Source: Viridibacillus arenosi
GTDB lineage: Bacteria > Bacillota > Bacilli > Bacillales_A > Planococcaceae
Reading direction: 5' to 3'
NCBI RefSeq assembly: GCF_001955655.1
Contig: NZ_MSPW01000001.1
Coordinates: 310,001 to 374,000, forward strand
DNA: 64,000 nucleotides
Positions within the stretch are counted from its first letter, which is position 1. Every line of letters starts with the position of its first letter. Below, in pieces: positions 1 to 8,738 of this stretch. A program made the position numbers and the translations under genes. The notes under the pieces were generated by a model that saw only the letters and a program-made list of their open reading frames with translations, was not told the origin of the DNA and did not search any database.

Positions 1-1082
1 CCGTTGAATAATTTGCGTTTTTTTGTCGCTTTTCTGCCATAAAGTGTTTCAAAGTTTTCCATTGATGATAGCATGTAGACTGACCAAGATGGATACTTCG
101 CCATATTGTCACCCATCTCACGAATCATTTGTTCAACCATTTCTATATCACCAATACGTTCACCATAAGGCGGGTTACCAATCATTACGCCATCAGTTGA
201 TAATGTAGTAAAGTCTTTTACTTGCATTTGTTTCCAAGTAATCAGGTCTGCAAAACCAGCTTCAACAGCATTACTTTTTGCAATTTGAACCATACGATGG
301 TCAATGTCTGATCCAATAATTTCTAAAGGCTGATCGTAGTTTGCAACATCTTCTGCTTCCATACGAATATCATCCCAGATTTGTTGTTTCATCCAAGGCC
401 ATGCTTCTGAAATGAACTCACGGTTGTAACCAGGAGCCATATTTTGCCCAATCATTGCAGCTTCAAGTGCAATTGTACCTGAACCACAGAAAGGATCTAC
501 AAATGGACGATTTGGATTCCATTTAGAAATTTGAACAAGCGCTGCTGCTAACGTTTCTTTTAATGGTGCTTCACCTTGATCTAGTCTATACCCACGTTTG
601 TGTAGGCCTGCTCCACTAGTATCAATTGTAAGTGTAGCCACATCTTTTAAAATTGAAATTTCAATTTTAAATTTCGGTCCAGTTTCTTCTAAGAAACCTA
701 GACGTTTATAGTGGTATTTCATTCGTTCAACGATTGCTTTTTTTGTAATCGCTTGGCAATCAGGTACACTAAATAATTTAGATTTAACGGATTTACCTGT
801 TACAGGGAATTCTGCATCTACCGGTAAAAATTTCTCCCAATTGATCGCTTTTACTCCCTCAAACAATTCATCAAATGTGCGAGCTGGAAACTCACCTGCA
901 ATAATTTTCACTCGGTCCGCTACACGTAACCAAAGATTCGTTTTTGCGATTGCCTTCTCGTCACCTTCAAAGTAAACTTTCCCGTTTTCTGTTGTTGTTT
1001 CAAATCCTAGGTCCTGAAGCTCTTGTGCGACAATTCCTTCTAACCCCATTGCTGCGGTTGCTACTAATCGAAATGTTGTCAT
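1..1082 (-). CDS. ypsC: THUMP-domain 23S rRNA guanine-N2 methyltransferase, RlmL/YpsC type (3' end cut by window edge)
   Basis: Translation of the minus strand from the ATG at 1080-1082 runs open to base 1 (360 codons), so the last C-terminal residues lie outside the window. Visible motifs are DPFCGSGTI (SAM-binding motif I, around 475-500) and NPPYGER (catalytic motif IV, around 145-170). Together with the N-terminal THUMP-like half they fit the YpsC/RlmL family of SAM-dependent methyltransferases acting on a guanine of 23S rRNA. The SD (AGAAGGGA) lies inside the last codons of the upstream GGDEF/EAL gene, whose stop is 2 bp away, so the two are very likely co-transcribed. In B. subtilis ypsC follows rnpB directly; here the cyclic-di-GMP gene separates them. 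Exact target base is inferred from family knowledge only. Confidence 0.9.
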   Translation of the reverse strand, partial: MTTFRLVATAAMGLEGIVAQELQDLGFETTTENGKVYFEGDEKAIAKTNLWLRVADRVKIIAGEFPARTFDELFEGVKAINWEKFLPVDAEFPVTGKSVKSKLFSVPDCQAITKKAIVERMKYHYKRLGFLEETGPKFKIEISILKDVATLTIDTSGAGLHKRGYRLDQGEAPLKETLAAALVQISKWNPNRPFVDPFCGSGTIALEAAMIGQNMAPGYNREFISEAWPWMKQQIWDDIRMEAEDVANYDQPLEIIGSDIDHRMVQIAKSNAVEAGFADLITWKQMQVKDFTTLSTDGVMIGNPPYGERIGDIEMVEQMIREMGDNMAKYPSWSVYMLSSMENFETLYGRKATKKRKLFN

Positions 1083-1084
1083 TG

Positions 1085-2824
1085 TTATTTCCCTTCTAAC
1101 TGTTCTAATTCCCAAAATTCTAGGAATTCGATAAATTCATCTAAAGGTAATGGCTTTGAGTAATAGTATCCTTGAATCATATCACAGCCCATTTTACGTA
1201 ATAGCTGAACCTGTTCTCTTTGCTCTACTCCCTCAGCAATTACCTTCATATGTAAACGATGCGCCATCTGAATAATGGCATCTACTACTGCTTGTTTATC
1301 ATCTAACGAACATATATGTTGTATAAAACTACGATCAATTTTTAAATAATTTAATGGAAACTGCACTAAATAGCTAAGAGAAGAATAGCCTGTTCCAAAA
1401 TCATCTATTGACAGTTTAAAACCTAATTGCTTTAAGAGTACTAATTTTCGAATCGTTTCTTTTTCACTGTTCATAACCGTACGCTCAGTTAGCTCAATTT
1501 CAAAATAATGCGCAGGGCAATTATTTCTCTCTAATATTTGCATTATGGATTCAATGAAATTACTTTGATGAAAGTGAATACTCGATATATTCAATGCTAT
1601 TGGCATATTTTTTATATTTTTTGATTTTAGTTTTAGATAGTCCTGGCATGCACGATTAATAATACATTCACTAATCGGAATTATTAAACCTGTTTCCTCC
1701 GCATAAGGGATAAATTCACCTGGTGAGACGAAGCCTAATTTTTCATTTTGCCAGCGTACTAAAGCTTCCACTCCTACGATTGCACCAGTTGTAACGGAAA
1801 CTTTGGGTTGATAATGTAATTCGAAGCTGTCATTTTCTATAGCTTTTCGTAACTCGTTATCTAGGAGCAACACACGTTTGCTATCTGTTTGTAGTTCGTC
1901 AAAGTAAAAAGAAAATTGACCTCTGCCATTCTGCTTTGCAAAATACATTGCCTTATCAGCTTTGGTTAATAATACTTCCGTATCATCTCCATCATGCGGA
2001 TAAATGCTAATTCCTATACTAGTGGACACATATAAATTCTGATCTTCAACCTTAAAGGGTTGTTCTAATAATTGGATGATCATTTCAGCCAAATGTACAG
2101 CTTCTCTAGGGTGATGGATATTCGTTAATGTAATAACAAATTCATCACCACCATATCTAGCTAAAATATCTTTATTTTTCAATAGTGATTGTATTCTTTG
2201 TACTACTTCTACTAACAAATTGTCACCAACTGCATGACCAAGTGTATCATTTATTTGCTTAAAGCGATCTAAATCTAAAAATAAAACAGCATGTTGATAT
2301 AAGCGTGTAGAGGATGATTCTAGTAAAACTTTCATTCGCTCAGTATAGGCAAATCTATTTGAAACACCGGTTAATGAATCTGTCATTGCACGCTTTTCAA
2401 GTTCGTCTTCAACGTCCTTTTGTTCTGTTAGGTCGGAGAAAACACCGCAGTAGTTCGTAACTTCACCTTGCTCATTACGAACTTCCATGATTGATAGCCA
2501 TTCTGGATAGACATCACCGGTTTTACGGCGATTACATATTTCACCTTGCCATTCACCTTTTGAGTATAGCTCGTTCCACATGCTTTTATAAAAATCACTG
2601 TCATGAATGCCCGATTGTAAGATAGCAGGGCTATGTCCAACAACTTCTTCTTTTTTGTAGCCCGTAACAAACTCAAAAGCTGGATTCACATTTATTATTT
2701 TCTTTTTTGGATCAGTTATCATGATTCCTTCAGAAATTGTTTCAAATACTTTTTGTATTAATTCGTCAGAATAGCTAGAAATAGTGTTTTGGTTAATAAT
2801 CTTTTTAATAGATATTTTTTCCAT
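1085..2824 (-). CDS. PAS-GGDEF-EAL cyclic-di-GMP turnover protein
   Basis: A protein of about 579 aa with a PAS domain (roughly residues 15-130), a GGDEF domain with intact motif RYGGDEF (about 225-229) and an EAL domain with intact VEALVRW, ELTE, DDFGTGYSS, KID and AEGVE motifs (EAL about 353-355). Both catalytic halves look competent, so it may make and/or break c-di-GMP. The inhibitory I-site position just before GGDEF reads KNKD, not RxxD, so product inhibition may be lost. No membrane segment is seen, so it is probably a cytoplasmic sensor. The open frame extends to 2896, but those codons run through the rnpB terminator. The ATG at 2822-2824 has a GGTGA at good spacing and is preferred; 2834-2836 is an alternative. 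Followed after 2 bp by ypsC. Confidence 0.9.
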   Translation of the reverse strand: MEKISIKKIINQNTISSYSDELIQKVFETISEGIMITDPKKKIINVNPAFEFVTGYKKEEVVGHSPAILQSGIHDSDFYKSMWNELYSKGEWQGEICNRRKTGDVYPEWLSIMEVRNEQGEVTNYCGVFSDLTEQKDVEDELEKRAMTDSLTGVSNRFAYTERMKVLLESSSTRLYQHAVLFLDLDRFKQINDTLGHAVGDNLLVEVVQRIQSLLKNKDILARYGGDEFVITLTNIHHPREAVHLAEMIIQLLEQPFKVEDQNLYVSTSIGISIYPHDGDDTEVLLTKADKAMYFAKQNGRGQFSFYFDELQTDSKRVLLLDNELRKAIENDSFELHYQPKVSVTTGAIVGVEALVRWQNEKLGFVSPGEFIPYAEETGLIIPISECIINRACQDYLKLKSKNIKNMPIALNISSIHFHQSNFIESIMQILERNNCPAHYFEIELTERTVMNSEKETIRKLVLLKQLGFKLSIDDFGTGYSSLSYLVQFPLNYLKIDRSFIQHICSLDDKQAVVDAIIQMAHRLHMKVIAEGVEQREQVQLLRKMGCDMIQGYYYSKPLPLDEFIEFLEFWELEQLEGK

Positions 2825-2842
2825 ATTTTTCACCATATTCCC

Positions 2843-2874
2843 AAAAGAAAGGCCCTCCAGGAACTGGAGAGCCT
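2843..2874 (-). terminator. rnpB intrinsic terminator
   Basis: Perfect 11-bp stem (AGGCTCTCCAG / CTGGAGGGCCT with one G-U) and a 3-nt loop, followed by TTCTTTT on the minus strand. It lies about 25 nt after the end of the RNase P RNA. The start of the next gene is only 6-18 nt downstream. Confidence 0.85.
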
Positions 2875-2897
2875 GACTGTTCATGTTTAACATCATT

Positions 2898-3297
2898 GAA
2901 AGTTCAATAAGCCATGTTTTGTGCCCGAGTACTCAAACGATTTACATCTCGTACAACCGGGTAGTAATCATCTATCTACGTGAGATGCAAGCATTCACGT
3001 CTCTCCATCCATTCATTTCCTTCAGGAGAGTGCCCCTACCATAATTTGGGTTTCTCACTCGTGGGGTTTACCTCGTTCCACCTGTTACGTTTCCGCACCA
3101 GCTTCGTCACTGTGGCACTTTCAGAGAGTTTCAACCATATCCTATAAAAGACTTAGGTTTTCCTCCCGCCGTCAGCCAAAAGACTGCCTTAGCTTATTTA
3201 TTCACTAAGCACGAACACTACGGTCATCTCAGAACCGTGCGAGCATGGACTTTCCTCGACAATGTCAAGCATTGCAGCGATTACCCGAAAATTCATG
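2898..3297 (-). ncRNA. rnpB: RNase P RNA (type B)
   Basis: The catalytic RNA of RNase P, which removes 5' leaders from tRNA precursors. The minus strand shows the conserved 5' part (CGGGTAATCGCTGC, then GAGGAAAGTCCATGCTCGCA), the internal conserved ACAGTGACGAAG, the AAACCCAAATT segment and the 3' segment with AAACATGGCTTA, in the same order and spacing as B. subtilis type B rnpB. Length about 400 nt matches. Ends are estimated from alignment to the remembered B. subtilis RNA and may be off by several bases. It lies between gpsB and the GGDEF/EAL gene, in the syntenic position known from bacilli. Confidence 0.95.
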
Positions 3298-3357
3298 ATG
3301 ATGTTTTTTATTATAATATAAAAACATATCTAACCCAATAGAACCAAAGACCTATAT

Positions 3358-3678
3358 TCAATCGTACAGTTTATCTCCAAAAACATGTTTTTCTAAATTA
3401 GAGATTCTTTTCAAAATATCGAAATTTGTATTTGCAGTATATTGTGGTTGTTGTGGTTGAACTGGTGCCGGATTGTGACGCTTAGCACTCTGGGCAACTT
3501 CAAGTTCTTGTTTTAGCATGTTTATCTCTTCTTGCTTTTTAGCTAAAACTTTTTCAAAGTTCTCATAATCTTGAATAATTTCATCTAAAAATTGGTCTAC
3601 ATCATCTTGACTATAACCTCTTAAACCTGTTTTAAAATCTTTATCTAAAATCTTTTTCGCTGTTAATTTTGTATCCAT
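3358..3678 (-). CDS. gpsB: Cell division protein GpsB
   Basis: A 106-aa DivIVA-like protein. The N-terminal membrane-binding/coiled-coil domain shows DKDFKTGLRGYSQDDVDQFLDE (residues about 13-34, key residues K15, F16, R20, Y22, D25), followed by a coiled coil, a Pro/Gln-rich linker (about 68-82) and a short C-terminal trimerisation segment (LKRISNLEKHVFG). In bacilli GpsB shuttles class A PBPs such as PonA between side wall and septum; ponA is 5 kb away. The ATG at 3676-3678 is preferred because AAGGG lies 8 nt before it; another ATG is 6 bp upstream. An extended -10 (TGCTATACT, 3714-3722) suggests its own promoter. The neighbours ypsA and cotD of B. subtilis are absent. Confidence 0.93.
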   Translation of the reverse strand: MDTKLTAKKILDKDFKTGLRGYSQDDVDQFLDEIIQDYENFEKVLAKKQEEINMLKQELEVAQSAKRHNPAPVQPQQPQYTANTNFDILKRISNLEKHVFGDKLYD

Positions 3679-3797
3679 ATACATCGCCCTTCCATCGCAA
3701 CATAAGTGTTCTTAGTATAGCATATTTCTTAAGGGCAATGCTTAATCACAGCCATTTCCCAACGTTTTTTTGTCGAAAACTGCGATTGCCCAGGAAA

Positions 3798-5042
3798 TTA
3801 TTTCTTCCTTTCAAGCCTATTCTTCCGTTTTTGCATATCCGCCAGTCTTGAAATTTTAGATTCCTTAGACCACAGTGAACTTTCCGTAACAAGTTTCAAC
3901 GCTTGATTTGTCATGTCTAATGCAAACTCATAGTTTTTATCACGGTGTTCAAAAATTTTCGCTAACTCAATGAGCGCAGTAATTTGCTGTCTTCCTTGTA
4001 AATACGGCAAAGCTTGTTGGAATGACTTACGTGCCTCTATATAATTCTGCTGTTTTTTTTGTTGAAACCCTAGATGGAAATAAGCATTTGCTGATTCATC
4101 ACTCGAATATTGATGCGTTACTTGCTGTAAAAGTTCCTCACTGCGATCTATTTCTCTTAAATCAGCGTACCATTTACCAATGTTTGTATACGTTGTAGCT
4201 GATTCTTCTGCAATTCCTTCACAGAGTAAATTGGTTGCTTGAACATACAGCGTCAATAATGATAACAAATCCCATTCATTATGTTGCAGCACTTTTAGCA
4301 AAGCATCCGGCTGCCCACTTTTGACCGCGTCTAAATAAATAATCGGTGCTAAATAACCAGGCACATCGTCAAGACGAGTGAAGCCCAATTTTTCTTCTTC
4401 TACTTGGGTAAGTTTCATACGTGCCATGTCATTTTTCCAAATACGTTTTGAACCATGAAATAAATCGAGATGATTATGCTCTTTTAATGGTGGTAGGTCT
4501 TTTTTATTTAATGTCCAGCGAGTTTGTAACTGTGGCCAATCGAAACTTTTACCATTATACGTAATAACGGTTTTCTTTCCTTGCCAAAATTTCGATTCAA
4601 ACAAAAATGCAACCTCATTACTCGGATCAGCTAATACGTACTGCTTTAATGTAAAGCCATCCTCAGACTCTTCAAGTAAACCATTCAGAAAAATATGAGT
4701 ACCTACTCCTTTTAATCCTGTCGTTTCTGTATCATAGAATATAAGATTATTAGCATCCGTTAAAGATATAGGATGTGAATTTCGAGTTTGTTGCCACTTT
4801 TCAAAAGCATCATATAACTCTCCTAAATAAATACCACCGTGTTTATACTCAAGAGGATAATGCTTCTCTAATAAAAAGACTACACCAAAATCATTTTCTA
4901 TCATTTCTAGACCAGCATCTTGCCACATCCCAGCATAATTAGGGACGTCCGGCTTTAGAAAGGGTTCTTTTTCTATTACTTGTTGTGTATTATTTTTCTT
5001 CAGTAGTTTTTTCATTTGAAGTATTTTATTTTCATATGACAT
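3798..5042 (-). CDS. mrfB: MrfB (YprB) DEDDh-type 3'-5' exonuclease, DNA-damage repair
   Basis: A 414-aa protein, the usual length for YprB. It carries an RNase H-fold exonuclease domain with the metal-binding motif FYDTETTG near residue 105, followed by acidic/His motifs, and a C-terminal half with helical TPR-like repeats (about 280-390). In B. subtilis MrfB works with the helicase MrfA in a UvrABC-independent repair route for mitomycin C adducts. The gene directly follows mrfA. Two ATGs are in frame: 5049-5051, overlapping mrfA by 8 bp, and 5040-5042, one base after the mrfA stop, preceded by GGATGA. The second gives the family-typical N terminus MSYENK. Confidence 0.9.
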   Translation of the reverse strand: MSYENKILQMKKLLKKNNTQQVIEKEPFLKPDVPNYAGMWQDAGLEMIENDFGVVFLLEKHYPLEYKHGGIYLGELYDAFEKWQQTRNSHPISLTDANNLIFYDTETTGLKGVGTHIFLNGLLEESEDGFTLKQYVLADPSNEVAFLFESKFWQGKKTVITYNGKSFDWPQLQTRWTLNKKDLPPLKEHNHLDLFHGSKRIWKNDMARMKLTQVEEEKLGFTRLDDVPGYLAPIIYLDAVKSGQPDALLKVLQHNEWDLLSLLTLYVQATNLLCEGIAEESATTYTNIGKWYADLREIDRSEELLQQVTHQYSSDESANAYFHLGFQQKKQQNYIEARKSFQQALPYLQGRQQITALIELAKIFEHRDKNYEFALDMTNQALKLVTESSLWSKESKISRLADMQKRKNRLERKK

Positions 5043-5043
5043 A

Positions 5044-7323
5044 TTAATCATCCAACTCTTCTAATAGAAATGATTTCAAAAAATTCAATACTTGTTTCTT
5101 ACCTTTGTCACTTAAATCTTGTGCGCCTATACAAGAAGGACAACCATTTTGACATGGACATGCATCAACATGTTCAAATACATGCTGAATAAGTGGTTCC
5201 CAAATATCATACACCCGCTCGCTCAATCCAATACCACCTGGATAACGATCGTAAACAAAGAATGTTGGTTTCTCTGAATGTACCGCCTTCACTTGAGGTA
5301 TGACATGGACATCGCTGCGGTCACTTTGAATGAATAATGGAATAAAACTGTTCATCGCAAACGCCACACCTGTCATAGCACTTGTTAAATCATCTTCTGA
5401 CCAGTTTACTGGCTGCTCAAATGATAACCATGTAGAACTCGTATGCAGTTCTTCTGGTGGTAAATGTATTGGACCAGAACCGATATTATCATGTGAATCA
5501 AATCTAATTTTTTTAAATATAGTAGCAGTCGCCAAAATCATAACATCACCAAATGCTGCTTCTGCTTGGCCAAGATGCTTTTGCTTATCTTCACTCATAA
5601 CTTTTAATTCAACAGCTAGATTAGCATCCGTAAAATAATCAACATCCACTTCACGAACATAAGCTTTCTTCTCTTCCCAATCAAGTTTTTCTACTTGAAA
5701 TTGTACACCTTGATGTAAATAGATAGCTTCTTCATGAAGTAACGTAAGCGCACTATATCGATCCATTTCCCCAATAACACGAGTATTTGCAGGAATAGAT
5801 TGATCAATGATGACAACATTTTCTTGCGATGCTGAACGCAAACTAATTTCGTGTGCTGGGAAACTATCGCTCATCCAATGCCATTGTTCAGACGTTTTTA
5901 AAAGAACGTCCTCTTGCTGTAGATATTCCAATAACTCTTGAATCTCAAACTCTCCGTACATATCAGTCGTTTTAAAAGGCAACTCAAAAGAAGCACATTT
6001 TAAATGATCCATTAAAATGAGCATATTATCTGGATAAATACGGGCTTCTTCTGGAGAACTTCCTAATAAATAATTAGGATGATTTATAATGTATTGATCC
6101 AATGCAGTAGATTGTGCCACGTAAATAATTAGCGCTGCATCTTGCCTTCTACCAGCGCGTCCTGCTTGTTGCCATGCACTCGCAATATTGCCTGGATATC
6201 CCGTCATTATACAAGCTTGTAATTGACCAATATCAACTCCGAGCTCTAATGCATTCGTACTCACAACTGTTTGGATTGTGCCATCACGTAAACCTTTTTC
6301 AATCGATCGCCGCTCCGAAGGTAAATAACCTCCTCGATAACCTCGAATTGATTCATCTTGGATTTTCTTTTTCGTCAATTCCTTCATATACGTAACAAGC
6401 ATTTCCACTCGCACACGACTTTTAGCAAAAATGATTGTTTGAATTTGTGCTTCATATAGCTTTCTAGCTAAATCTCTCACTTCTAAAATGGCGCTTCTTC
6501 GAACACCAAAAGTAGGATGAATAATTGGTGGATTATAAAATAGGAATGTTTTTTTCCCTACTGGTGCTCCGTTATCTGCAATTAGTTGATGTGTTGTATT
6601 CGTTAAATTCTCTGCCAGCTCTTTCGGATTTTTGATTGTCGCTGATGTACATATAAAGATTGGATCACTTCCATAAAAACGGCAAATACGTTGCAAACGT
6701 CGAATAACGTGAGCAACATGGCTACCAAATACTCCTTTATATGTATGCAACTCATCCAAGACAATATACTGTAAATTCTCAAATAACGAAACCCATTTTG
6801 TATGATGTGGCAAAATCCCTGAATGTAACATATCGGGATTAGTCATAACAATATGACCAGCCTTACGCACCTTCTGACGAATACCAGGTGAAGTATCACC
6901 ATCATATGTGTAGCTTAAAACTTCCTCTCCACTTTGCTCTATTAACTCATTCAAATCACTTTTTTGATCTTGTGCAAGAGCTTTTGTCGGGAATAGGTAT
7001 AGGGCACGTGAGGCTTTATTTTCTAAAATAGCTTGTAAAACGGGTAAATGATAGCAGAGGGATTTTCCAGAGGCAGTTGGTGTGACGGCCGTAAAAGATT
7101 GCCCATTAGTCGCATAATCGAATGCTTGTCTTTGATGCGAGTAAAGCTGACTAATACCACGCTTTTGTAAAGCTTTGATTAAAGAAGGGTGTAATTTATC
7201 GGGAAAAGGGACGAGCTTTGCTGGCATTGCATCAATTGTATGTTGATGCTCAATTCTCTCCATCATTTCTGGATACTGTTGCCATTCTGCTAAAAGCTCA
7301 TCAATCGTTTTTTTCTGAAGCAT
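5044..7323 (-). CDS. mrfA: MrfA (YprA) DEAD/DEAH-box helicase with C-terminal Cys cluster
   Basis: A superfamily 2 helicase of about 759 aa. Walker A reads TPTASGKSLCY (near residue 80), motif II is LDELHTY, motif III TSATI, and the helicase C domain ends with QAAGRAGRR. A C-terminal domain ends in CPCQNGCPSCIG, a probable zinc-binding four-cysteine site characteristic of the YprA/MrfA family (DUF1998). Family knowledge: DNA-damage repair of mitomycin adducts with MrfB. Start: the ATG at 7321-7323 with GGTGA 5 nt upstream; the frame also contains an upstream GTG at 7341. It overlaps the end of yppE by 23 bp, so yppE-mrfA-mrfB form one operon. Confidence 0.93.
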   Translation of the reverse strand: MLQKKTIDELLAEWQQYPEMMERIEHQHTIDAMPAKLVPFPDKLHPSLIKALQKRGISQLYSHQRQAFDYATNGQSFTAVTPTASGKSLCYHLPVLQAILENKASRALYLFPTKALAQDQKSDLNELIEQSGEEVLSYTYDGDTSPGIRQKVRKAGHIVMTNPDMLHSGILPHHTKWVSLFENLQYIVLDELHTYKGVFGSHVAHVIRRLQRICRFYGSDPIFICTSATIKNPKELAENLTNTTHQLIADNGAPVGKKTFLFYNPPIIHPTFGVRRSAILEVRDLARKLYEAQIQTIIFAKSRVRVEMLVTYMKELTKKKIQDESIRGYRGGYLPSERRSIEKGLRDGTIQTVVSTNALELGVDIGQLQACIMTGYPGNIASAWQQAGRAGRRQDAALIIYVAQSTALDQYIINHPNYLLGSSPEEARIYPDNMLILMDHLKCASFELPFKTTDMYGEFEIQELLEYLQQEDVLLKTSEQWHWMSDSFPAHEISLRSASQENVVIIDQSIPANTRVIGEMDRYSALTLLHEEAIYLHQGVQFQVEKLDWEEKKAYVREVDVDYFTDANLAVELKVMSEDKQKHLGQAEAAFGDVMILATATIFKKIRFDSHDNIGSGPIHLPPEELHTSSTWLSFEQPVNWSEDDLTSAMTGVAFAMNSFIPLFIQSDRSDVHVIPQVKAVHSEKPTFFVYDRYPGGIGLSERVYDIWEPLIQHVFEHVDACPCQNGCPSCIGAQDLSDKGKKQVLNFLKSFLLEELDD

Positions 7324-7681
7324 ATTGTTCACCATCCTCACGCAAATAGCGCAAAAAAGTCTCTAATGTATATTTCACCGATTGTATTGATTGATAAAAT
7401 CGTTTTTTACTCGTTGCTTTATAAAAAGACTGCACCACAAATTGATCCATCGCATCTAGCGCATTATCAATTTGTGTATTGTGCATATATTTGGGTTTAT
7501 TTAATAGAATCCATTTCTCAGACTCTGACTGCCAAGTTACTAATATAGCATGCCAAGTATCAGCATGTGGTTTCACTTCAAGAAAGAAATCCGGAGATGT
7601 GTCTTCTTCTCGCATACGTAAAAATCGTTGCCAACATGCATCGCATTCTTCTAATAATTTTTCTGTGGTAGATAATAGCAT
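7301..7681 (-). CDS. yppE: YppE family protein (DUF1798), unknown function
   Basis: A 126-aa all-helical protein. The pattern DFFLEVKPHAD near residue 30 and KPKYMHNTQID near residue 60 match what I recall of B. subtilis YppE. No membrane segment or signal peptide. The start ATG is preceded by GGAGGTG. It is first in a three-gene operon with mrfA and mrfB, overlapping mrfA by 23 bp, so it may be linked to DNA repair, but this is context only. Confidence 0.85.
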   Translation of the reverse strand: MLLSTTEKLLEECDACWQRFLRMREEDTSPDFFLEVKPHADTWHAILVTWQSESEKWILLNKPKYMHNTQIDNALDAMDQFVVQSFYKATSKKRFYQSIQSVKYTLETFLRYLREDGEQYASEKND

Positions 7682-7760
7682 TTACACACACCTCCATTTT
7701 CAATTTAATATTAAGTATTCATTTAATTTCAGTGTATCAAAATATCGTAAAAGAAACTAC

Positions 7761-7940
7761 TTATGCACGAACGAATATTCCTTTCGATTGTTTTTCAAGA
7801 TTGCTTAGGCGTTGTTGAACTGTTGCAATGTCATTCATATGTTTTTGAATTTCGGTGTGACGTTCCACAGACATTTGTGCTTGTAGTAACTGATCGATTA
7901 ATTCAAGTTGAGTAAGTAAATGAGATATTCTTTGCATCAT
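7761..7940 (-). CDS. Small coiled-coil protein, unknown function
   Basis: Reading the minus strand from the ATG pair at 7935-7940 gives 59 codons: MMQRISHLLTQLELIDQLLQ at the N terminus, then an amphipathic helix and KQSKGIFVRA at the end. A strong SD (GGAGGCG) sits 4-6 nt upstream, which argues for translation. The protein is almost all helix with hydrophobic residues at heptad spacing and no membrane segment. It is divergent from recU and upstream of yppE. B. subtilis has small ypp genes in this area, but I cannot assign it to one of them. Confidence 0.7.
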   Translation of the reverse strand: MMQRISHLLTQLELIDQLLQAQMSVERHTEIQKHMNDIATVQQRLSNLEKQSKGIFVRA

Positions 7941-8100
7941 AATCGCCTCCTAGCTTTATGATTTCCTTATAAATTGAAATAATCCTTTCCACAAGACAAA
8001 ACAAGTGCGAGTTCGATATAAATAGAAAAAATCTCTGTCTTTTCTGCTACGATTTTTGTTTATAAAAATATGTTATTATTATTGTTGATGAGGTGGTCAA

Positions 8101-8703
8101 ATGGCAATTCGCTATCCAAACGGAAAAAAGTATACTCCACCAAATTCTGAAGTAAAAAAAAGGAGTATAAAGGATTATTCCTATAGTAATCGGGGCAAAA
8201 CTTTAGAAGATGAAATTGATGAAGCAAATGATTTTTATTTACAACGACAAATAGCAGTCATTCATAAGAAACCTGTTCCGATACAAATCGTCAAAGTAGA
8301 GTATCCTTCGAGAAGTGCAGCTGTTATACGGGAAGCATATTTTAGAACACCTTCTACGACGGACTACAATGGTATATATGAAGGTTACCATATCGACTTT
8401 GATGCCAAGGAAACGGAAAGTAAAACATCTTTCCCTTTAAAAAACGTGCATCCACATCAGGTTGAACATATGACGGTTGTTGCAAAGCAGCGAGGTATTT
8501 GCTTTCTATTAATACGTTTTTCTTCCATGGAACGTTATTTTGTAGTACCTTTAGAAATGCTGCAAAATGCTTGGACTAGGATGCTTACGGGTGGTCGTAA
8601 ATCAATTTCTTTAGTAGAATTTGAGGAACAAGCAATTGAAGTAAAACCAACTTATAGTCCACGTATCGATTATTTACAAGCAGTACGTAAAATGCTGCCA
8701 TAA
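8101..8703 (+). CDS. recU: Holliday junction resolvase RecU
   Basis: A 200-aa nuclease that resolves Holliday junctions during recombinational repair and chromosome segregation. The catalytic core YHIDFDAKETESKTSFPL (about residues 94-111) has the DxAKET metal-binding signature and is followed by LKNVHPHQ. Length is normal. SD GAGGTGG lies 4 nt before the ATG. It is the first gene of the recU-ponA pair, an arrangement conserved across bacilli, and is divergent from the yppE operon; a promoter is expected in the AT-rich region 8030-8085. Confidence 0.96.
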   Translation: MAIRYPNGKKYTPPNSEVKKRSIKDYSYSNRGKTLEDEIDEANDFYLQRQIAVIHKKPVPIQIVKVEYPSRSAAVIREAYFRTPSTTDYNGIYEGYHIDFDAKETESKTSFPLKNVHPHQVEHMTVVAKQRGICFLLIRFSSMERYFVVPLEMLQNAWTRMLTGGRKSISLVEFEEQAIEVKPTYSPRIDYLQAVRKMLP

Positions 8704-8738
8704 ATTATGAATGTTTGTTAGAAAGTGAGGAGAATTTA

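Noticed and set aside
2825-2896. N-terminal extension of the GGDEF/EAL protein
   Set aside because: Its codons coincide with the rnpB terminator and RNA 3' flank, and a better-placed ribosome site exists further in.
8715-8738. TTG start extending ponA by eight residues
   Set aside because: The SD GTGAGGAG falls inside this extension and serves the ATG at 8739.
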